A DNA stretch of 46,320 nt from CAZPBN01 sp964584935 (GTDB lineage Bacteria > Acidobacteriota > Aminicenantia > Aminicenantales > Aminicenantaceae), in the NCBI GenBank assembly GCA_964584935.1, contig CAZPBN010000021.1:1-46320 (forward strand). The letters are read 5' to 3'. Shown here one piece after another: positions 41,676 to 46,320 of this stretch; the stretch's first letter is position 1, and each line of letters opens with the position of its first letter. Under the pieces are notes generated by a model, which did not search any database, was not told the origin of the DNA, and saw only the letters and a program-made list of their open reading frames with translations. A program made the position numbers and the translations under genes.

Positions 41676-42491
41676 ATGAAACATAAAAATCATTTTAATA
41701 ATTTATTTTTATTCCTGATGGCAGTTTTTCTTATTCTGATTCAGGCAGGAATGAGCGGGCAGGGAACGGTGGATAAAGAGGCTAAAACATTTCAGTTTGA
41801 ACGAACAAAAGAAAAAAATTATCCCCTTATTTCTTTTTCTGATTTGTATTGCTCATTTTCTTTTATTGACCAGAAAGAAGTTCCAATGGAAATAGTAGGG
41901 TCAGAAAAGAGCGAAGAAAAGTTTCTTTTAACCGATTCAGATATCGTTTATTTAAACCAGGGAAAAGATAATGGTCTCAAAGAAGGAGAAGTCTTTCTGG
42001 TTGTGGAAATCGGTTCTAGAATAAAAAGCCCTTATAAAAAGGAAATTAAAGGATATTTGTTATTAAAAAAAGGGAGAGTCCGGATTCTTGATGTTTTAAA
42101 CGAGACTTCCCGGGCCGTCATAGAAAAAGCTTGCGGGAAAGTGAATGTGGGACAGCACTTGATTCCTTTTGAAGAAAAGGAAACAGTTATGGGAAGGGAT
42201 TTAGGCTTTCCTGATGTTATTCAAAAAGAAGAAGGAAGAGAAGGAAGAATTATTTATTTGGGTGAAGAGCTGGTGAATATTGGTAAGGAGGATTGGGCTT
42301 TGATTGATATGGGGCTGGAATCAGGAATCCAGATCGGAGATCAATTGATTATATACAAAAAAAACAAATTGAATGAAGGGATTGCCAATTCCGTGGTTAT
42401 TGATGTTCAAAGTCAAACATGCACTATAAAAATCCTTTCCTGCAAGGATGTGATTAAGGAAGGATACTGGGTAAAAAAACGCTCGGAATAA
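41676..42491 (+). CDS. Secreted protein with two FlgT/LysM-associated-like repeats
   Basis: 271 residues. Signal peptide about 1-30 (FLFLMAVFLILIQAGMSGQG). The mature part appears to be two related strand-rich units. Unit 1, about 85-165: DSDIVYLNQGKDNGLKEGEV then FLVVE, ETSRAVIEKACGKVNVGQHL. Unit 2, about 180-268: REGRIIYLGEELVNIG, MGLESGIQIGDQLIIYKK, TCTIKILSCKDVIKEGYWV. The 'x-IYL-x-G-x-x-x-GL-x-x-G-x-x-hhhh' pattern is seen in FlgT C-terminal-like and LysM-associated envelope proteins. Specific role unknown. It has its own perfect sigma-70 promoter. Confidence 0.75.
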   Translation: MKHKNHFNNLFLFLMAVFLILIQAGMSGQGTVDKEAKTFQFERTKEKNYPLISFSDLYCSFSFIDQKEVPMEIVGSEKSEEKFLLTDSDIVYLNQGKDNGLKEGEVFLVVEIGSRIKSPYKKEIKGYLLLKKGRVRILDVLNETSRAVIEKACGKVNVGQHLIPFEEKETVMGRDLGFPDVIQKEEGREGRIIYLGEELVNIGKEDWALIDMGLESGIQIGDQLIIYKKNKLNEGIANSVVIDVQSQTCTIKILSCKDVIKEGYWVKKRSE

Positions 42492-42521
42492 TTCAAGATA
42501 GCTCTATTTATAAGGAATGAA

Positions 42522-42548
42522 GGCCGATACGGGGATCGGACCCTACTT
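42522..42548. repeat. REP-like palindromic repeat, copy 4
   Basis: GGCCGATACGGGGATCGGAC then CCTACTTC; the minus strand reads GTAGGGTCCGATCCCCG and ends TATCGGCC, matching 16161-16190. It lies 30 bases past the stop of the preceding gene and about 70 before tRNA-Gly. Confidence 0.6.
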
Positions 42549-42618
42549 CTTCATATTGACAGGAATATTTGTTTCTGGTAGTTTAATTTCGAAGATTTTA
42601 TTTATGAATTGGCCTGAC

Positions 42619-42693
42619 GCGGGCGTAGTTCAGTGGTAGAACGTCTGCTTGCCAAGCAGAAGGTCGTGGGTTCAAATCCCATCGTCCGCTCCA
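42619..42693 (+). tRNA. tRNA-Gly (GCC anticodon)
   Basis: Acceptor GCGGGCG pairs with CGTCCGC (one G-T). The anticodon stem TCTGC/GCAGA frames loop TTGCCAA with GCC. T-arm GTGGG TTCAAAT CCCAT (with GGTTCAAATCC). The 3' CCA is encoded (42691-42693). Confidence 0.97.
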
Positions 42694-42728
42694 GGGTTTA
42701 TTATGAAAATCGGTTCAATATATCAAAA

Positions 42729-42804
42729 GGCGCGGTACCCAAGTGGCTAAGGGAGAGGTCTGCAAAACCTTGATTCGTCGGTTCGAATCCGACCCGCGCC
42801 TCCA
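42729..42804 (+). tRNA. tRNA-Cys (GCA anticodon)
   Basis: Acceptor GGCGCGG pairs with CCGCGCC. Anticodon loop CTGCAAA gives GCA. T-arm TCGG TTCGAAT CCGA. The 3' CCA is encoded (42802-42804). It follows tRNA-Gly by 35 bases and is probably on the same transcript. Confidence 0.97.
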
Positions 42805-42944
42805 AAATTGATATCAAATTTCATTAGGTTCTAGATGAAAGAAACAATCTTATTTTACGTCTGAAGTTTAAATGGCATATAATCTGCACGGGAAACAAAT
42901 CCCACAGAATAATCCCCTTCCTACAAACCTGTGGTCTTTATTGT

Positions 42945-43862
42945 TTATGGTTTTACTTTCAATGTTCCAATGATTTGTTCGATTTGATCGATGCTGTTTT
43001 GTTCACAATAAAGATTGATATCTTCTATGATTTTTTCTGTCACATTAGGTTGGATGAAGTTGGCCGTCCCGATTTCAACCGCTTTAGCTCCTGAGATCAT
43101 AAATTCAAGAGCATCTTGGGCAGACATGATTCCGCCTATACCAATGACAGGAATATCGATATGTTGGGAAACCTGATAAACCATTCGCAAAGCGAGAGGT
43201 TTGATACAGGGACCGCTGAGTCCACCAAAAACATTAGAAAGGCAAGGTGTCTTTGTTTCTAAACAAACAGCCATGGCAAGAAAGGTATTGACCAGTGATA
43301 TGCCATCTGAGCCTGCTTTCTGAGCACTTAAGGCGATGTCCACTATATCGGTGACGTTAGGTGAAAGTTTGGTGATGATGGGTTTTGAGCTTATTTTTTT
43401 TACCTTATTCACCACAGAATAAGTATCGTCAGGATTCAAAGCAGGACATTGTCCATCCTTTGTCACATTTGGACAGGAAATATTCAATTCAAAAGCGGAA
43501 ATCCCTTTGTGTTTATTGAGGAATTCGACCACTGAGACATATTCTTCTTCGTTTTTGCCGCAAACATTCACAATAATAGGGGTTTTTATTTGGTTGAGTT
43601 TAGGAAGTATCTCTTCGACAAAATTTTCCACGCCAATGCCTTGGAGACCGATGGCATTAATCATTCCGCTGGGAGTTTCATATATTCTAGGAGGGGAATT
43701 TCCTTGACGGGGAGAAAAATACAGACCTTTTGTCACAATGCCGCCCAGTCTATTGAGGTCGATAAAAGGACTGTACTCCAGCCCATAACCAAAAGTACCG
43801 CTTGCAGCGATAACTGGATTTTTGAGCTTTAAAAAACCCAAATCGATAGATAGGTCTGACAT
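42945..43862 (-). CDS. pyrD: Dihydroorotate dehydrogenase, class 1B catalytic subunit
   Basis: FMN enzyme oxidising dihydroorotate to orotate in pyrimidine synthesis, here the NAD-linked 1B type because pyrK is beside it. About 305 residues. Motifs: NPVIAASGTFGYGLEY (about 13-28), the active-site-loop LNISCPNVTKDGQ with its Cys, ITKLSPNVTDI, and the FMN-phosphate GIGGIMSAQDALEFMISGAK near 255-275, with VEIGTANF. Start at ATG 43862, one base after the pyrK stop; GTG 43880 is six codons earlier and would overlap pyrK. Confidence 0.96.
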   Translation of the reverse strand: MSDLSIDLGFLKLKNPVIAASGTFGYGLEYSPFIDLNRLGGIVTKGLYFSPRQGNSPPRIYETPSGMINAIGLQGIGVENFVEEILPKLNQIKTPIIVNVCGKNEEEYVSVVEFLNKHKGISAFELNISCPNVTKDGQCPALNPDDTYSVVNKVKKISSKPIITKLSPNVTDIVDIALSAQKAGSDGISLVNTFLAMAVCLETKTPCLSNVFGGLSGPCIKPLALRMVYQVSQHIDIPVIGIGGIMSAQDALEFMISGAKAVEIGTANFIQPNVTEKIIEDINLYCEQNSIDQIEQIIGTLKVKP

Positions 43863-43863
43863 T

Positions 43864-44646
43864 TTACCAGATGATTTCACTCCCTTTAAAAACCGGTCCT
43901 TCTGTGCAAATTTTAAGCCACTCTTCTTTTTGATTTCTCAGGATTTTCTTAACACACCCCCAGCAGGCACCGATTCCACATCCCATTATCGATTCAAGAG
44001 AGAATTCAGAAGGTATATGATATTCCTGGGCGGTTTGATATACTTTTTTCATCATGAGTTCAGGACCGCAAGCATACACATAATCAGGGATTGTTTCTTT
44101 TATTTCCTTTTTAAAAAGATCACTTATGAATCCCTTAAAACCCGTTGTTCCATCATCAGTGGCGTACAAAGTATCAAAGTGGTCTTTGGTTAGTTTTCCG
44201 GATAAGGGCAGTTCACTTGAAGTTTTCCCTCCATAGAAGAATCTCAGAGAAACATTTTGGGACTTCAATTCTTTTGCTAAAAAATAAAGGGGAGCGATTC
44301 CTCTGCCTCCTCCCACAAGAGCTGCTTTTTTTCCTTTGATATCGGGATGGAGGGTGAATCCTTTTCCAAGAGGACCGAGAATGTCGATGGTTTCCCCGGT
44401 ATTTTTTTGGCTCAGCAAAATTGTTCCTTTTCCCAGGGCTTTAAAAAATATTTCAATAATGTTTCCTTTTTTTGAGTGGATGCTGAAAGGACGCCTGAGG
44501 AGAGGAGAGAATCCGGATGATACACGCACCATAATGAATTGACCGGGAATTGATTTTTGGGCAATTTCTGAAGATTCAATAGAAAGCAAATGGAAATGAT
44601 TCCAATTTTGCTTTTCAGTTATCCATGCTTCCGTATCTATGATCAT
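43864..44646 (-). CDS. pyrK: Dihydroorotate dehydrogenase electron-transfer subunit
   Basis: FAD and [2Fe-2S] subunit passing electrons from PyrD to NAD+. 260 residues. FAD-binding PLLRRPFSIHSK (about 50-61), NAD-binding GGGRGIAPLYFLAKEL (about 110-125) and the iron-sulphur cluster motif CGIGACWGC (C-x4-C-x2-C) followed by a fourth Cys in LKICTEGP near the end. Co-transcribed with pyrD (one-base gap). No other pyr gene is in the window. Confidence 0.96.
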   Translation of the reverse strand: MIIDTEAWITEKQNWNHFHLLSIESSEIAQKSIPGQFIMVRVSSGFSPLLRRPFSIHSKKGNIIEIFFKALGKGTILLSQKNTGETIDILGPLGKGFTLHPDIKGKKAALVGGGRGIAPLYFLAKELKSQNVSLRFFYGGKTSSELPLSGKLTKDHFDTLYATDDGTTGFKGFISDLFKKEIKETIPDYVYACGPELMMKKVYQTAQEYHIPSEFSLESIMGCGIGACWGCVKKILRNQKEEWLKICTEGPVFKGSEIIW

Positions 44647-44703
44647 GGGCTTTGAGATTCCCTAAAAAAATATCAGAATCTTCTAAGAATGGCAATAAAA
44701 ATT

Positions 44704-44732
44704 TTGACATGTTATTTTTATTCTGTAATAAT
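44704..44732 (+). promoter_or_regulatory. Sigma-70 promoter of the aminotransferase gene
   Basis: TTGACA (44704-44709), 17 bases, AATAAT (44727-44732, five of six). About 55 bases upstream of ATG 44787. Confidence 0.65.
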
Positions 44733-44739
44733 CGAATTT

Positions 44740-44757
44740 AATAATATTCATATTATT
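44740..44757. promoter_or_regulatory. Perfect AT palindrome downstream of the promoter
   Basis: AATAATAT TC ATATTATT. It lies just past the predicted transcription start of the aminotransferase gene, where an operator would block elongation. AT-rich palindromes arise easily by chance in this sequence. Confidence 0.3.
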
Positions 44758-44786
44758 CTAATTTATTGACTCAGGAGGGACGAGAA

Positions 44787-45986
44787 ATGAGACTTTCAAA
44801 AAGAGCCCTTGAGATTCAGCCATCACCTATTAGAAAATTGAAACCTTATGCGGATAAGGCTATAAAGAATGGAATTCATGTGTATTTTATAAATATCGGC
44901 CAACCAGACATCCCTTCTCCCCAACCCGTTATTGATGCGTTTCATAATTATGAGGAGAAGGTATTGAGTTATGGCCCGGCTCAGGGGTTTCTGGATTTAA
45001 GACAGGCTATTGCTGACTATTTCAATCTATATAATATAAAGCTTGATCCGGATCATATCATCATCACCATCGGGGGATCCGAAGCCGTGTATTTTGCGTT
45101 TTCTGTTGTCGCCGATCCTGAAGAGGAAATCATCATTCCCGAGCCTTACTACACCAATTATAATGGATTTGCTACTTTTGCCGGCATTCGTATTGTTCCT
45201 TTGACCTTAAATGTTGAGGACGGATTCAGGCTTCCTCCTTCCCAGGAAATTGAGGCGCAAATAACGAAAAAAACAAGAGCCCTGCTTCTTTGCTCTCCTA
45301 ACAATCCAACCGGTACTGTTTATACCAAGGAGGAACTTCAAAGAGTAGTATCTTTGGTTAAAAAGCATGATCTTTTTTTGATCGGAGACGAAGTTTACAA
45401 GGAATTTATTTATGATGGAGCCAAACACACCAGTATCTTGGAATTCGAAGATATTAAGGATCGAGTGATTGTGGCTGATAGCATTTCCAAAAGATTCAGT
45501 TGCTGTGGAGCACGTATTGGAGCCCTGATCACCGGAAATGATGAAATCTATGAATCTTTGCTCAAATATGCTCAAGCCCGTCTCTGTCCTCCTTCTCTAG
45601 AACAGAGAGCCGCGCTTGCTGCCTACCGCATGGACAAGGATTATTTTGAAGAAACAAGAAAGGAATATCAGAAAAGAAGAGATGTTTTGTTCGACGGTTT
45701 AAAAGATATCCCGGGAATCACAATTAGGAAACCTCAGGGAGCTTTCTATATGGTGGTTAAGCTTCCTATTAAAGATTCTGAACATTTTGTGCGCTGGATG
45801 CTGACTGATTTTAATCTGGATAACGAGACAGTCATGGTGGCTCCTGCTCAAGGTTTCTATTCATCTCCTGATAAGGGCAAAAACGAAGTGAGAATAGCCT
45901 ATGTGCTCAAAGAACAAGATTTGAAAAGAGCGATTAAGGTTTTTAAAGCAGGACTGGGAAAATACATATCTTTATTTGGGAATTGA
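44787..45986 (+). CDS. Pyridoxal-phosphate-dependent class I/II aminotransferase
   Basis: Fold type I aminotransferase of the aspartate-aminotransferase-like group, about 399 residues. YFINIGQPDIPSPQPVIDAF (about 26-45), GGSEAVYFAF, SPNNPTGTVYTKEEL (about 170-184), GDEVYKEFIYDG, the PLP-Lys in SISKRFSCCGARIGAL (about 232-247) and the substrate-carboxylate Arg near the end (NEVRIAYV). Amino-acid specificity cannot be set. ATG 44787 is chosen because AGGAGGGA is eight bases before; the frame is open to a TTG seven codons earlier. Preceded by its own promoter. Confidence 0.92.
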   Translation: MRLSKRALEIQPSPIRKLKPYADKAIKNGIHVYFINIGQPDIPSPQPVIDAFHNYEEKVLSYGPAQGFLDLRQAIADYFNLYNIKLDPDHIIITIGGSEAVYFAFSVVADPEEEIIIPEPYYTNYNGFATFAGIRIVPLTLNVEDGFRLPPSQEIEAQITKKTRALLLCSPNNPTGTVYTKEELQRVVSLVKKHDLFLIGDEVYKEFIYDGAKHTSILEFEDIKDRVIVADSISKRFSCCGARIGALITGNDEIYESLLKYAQARLCPPSLEQRAALAAYRMDKDYFEETRKEYQKRRDVLFDGLKDIPGITIRKPQGAFYMVVKLPIKDSEHFVRWMLTDFNLDNETVMVAPAQGFYSSPDKGKNEVRIAYVLKEQDLKRAIKVFKAGLGKYISLFGN

Positions 45987-46020
45987 TCGACGATAACGAA
46001 CATATCAAAACACTTTAGTT

Positions 46021-46175
46021 TCGTAAGACGTCAGACGTTAGACGTGAGACGGAAATAAAATTTTAATTAAATATATTTCTTCTTTGCCATAAATTTATAA
46101 TCTCATCTCTTAGGTCTGAGGATATTATATTCAATTTCATTTTGCATCTGACGTCTCACGTCTGACGTCTCACGA
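46021..46175. repeat. 155-bp element with heptamer-built inverted-repeat ends
   Basis: The left end (46021-46051) is a run of AGACGTN heptamers (AGACGTC, AGACGTT, AGACGTG, AGACGG). The right end (46147-46175) is TCTGACG/TCTCACG heptamers alternating four times. The two are inverted complements over about 28 bases with roughly four mismatches, beginning TCGTAAGACG and ending CTCACGA. The interior is AT-rich and non-coding. MITE-like. Confidence 0.7.
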
Positions 46176-46320
46176 TATTATTATGGACCCCTTCTATATT
46201 GGATGCTTCTGATGTTTATAATAAAAATTTAAAAACTTAGGGGACCTTTATATAATATACTTTTTTCAGGAGTTCCCCCAAAAATTGCCCTTAGATCTGT
46301 ATAAATTATTACTAATCAAT
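46176..46320. other. Right-edge non-coding stretch
   Basis: AT-rich, no ORF, RNA gene or clear signal seen. Together with 45987-46175 it makes a 334-base gene-free tail. Confidence 0.6.

Noticed and set aside
46021..46175. CRISPR array
   Set aside because: The repeated units are contiguous heptamers without spacers, and no cas gene is present.

Overview
The window reads as ordinary chromosome of a Gram-negative, low-to-moderate GC bacterium. Evidence for an outer membrane is a TonB-dependent receptor, an LptF/LptG-type LPS-export permease, SurA-like chaperones and several lipoproteins. Two GWxTD-domain proteins, a receptor with an N-terminal carboxypeptidase-regulatory domain and the LptF-LptG fusion all fit the Acidobacteriota / Candidatus Aminicenantes (OP8) neighbourhood. 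That placement is inference from family content; there is no rRNA or other decisive marker here. No phage, transposase, CRISPR array or plasmid gene was found.

Layout. 269-1071: two unrecognised ORFs. 1286-6617 (+): tightly overlapping mfd and two parvulin-type isomerases. 6650-13446 (-): an alanine/sodium symporter, then an envC / S41-peptidase-like / YibQ-type deacetylase trio, a duplicated-core membrane protein and a lipoprotein. The EnvC and S41 proteins both appear to have lost their catalytic residues. 13602-17827 (-): flippase-like protein and two tandem NSS sodium symporters, with traces of a larger tandem duplication. 17924-22571 (+): glycerate kinase, pgeF, purC, PHP phosphoesterase, cvpA and a small Fis-type HTH gene. 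22577-24704: CIRCE-controlled groES-groEL with terminator. 24725-27121 (+): a single-chain LptF-LptG permease. 27206-29078 (-): bifunctional-nuclease-family protein and endonuclease Q-like PHP protein.

29287-38024 is the most intriguing part. A textbook sigma-54 promoter and a structured leader precede a 1034-residue TonB-dependent receptor. After a strong terminator come a secreted carboxypeptidase-regulatory/TPR protein, a GWxTD lipoprotein and a GWxTD-TPR protein, and, convergently, a secreted beta-sandwich protein lacking GWxTD. These genes could form an envelope system of unknown function.

38158-40671 (-): ddl, ruvX, mltG. 40687-41238: repeat-rich spacer. 41239-42491: HU gene and a secreted two-repeat protein read from divergent sigma-70 promoters. 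42619-42804: tRNA-Gly(GCC) and tRNA-Cys(GCA). 42945-44646 (-): pyrK-pyrD. 44787-45986 (+): class I/II aminotransferase. 46021-46175: an element bounded by heptamer-built inverted repeats. Three kinds of non-coding repeat occur: REP-like GC-rich palindromes (13.5, 16.2-16.3 and 42.5 kb), a 14-bp terminal-inverted-repeat element at 40.8 kb with a partial copy at 41.1 kb, and the heptamer element at 46.0 kb.
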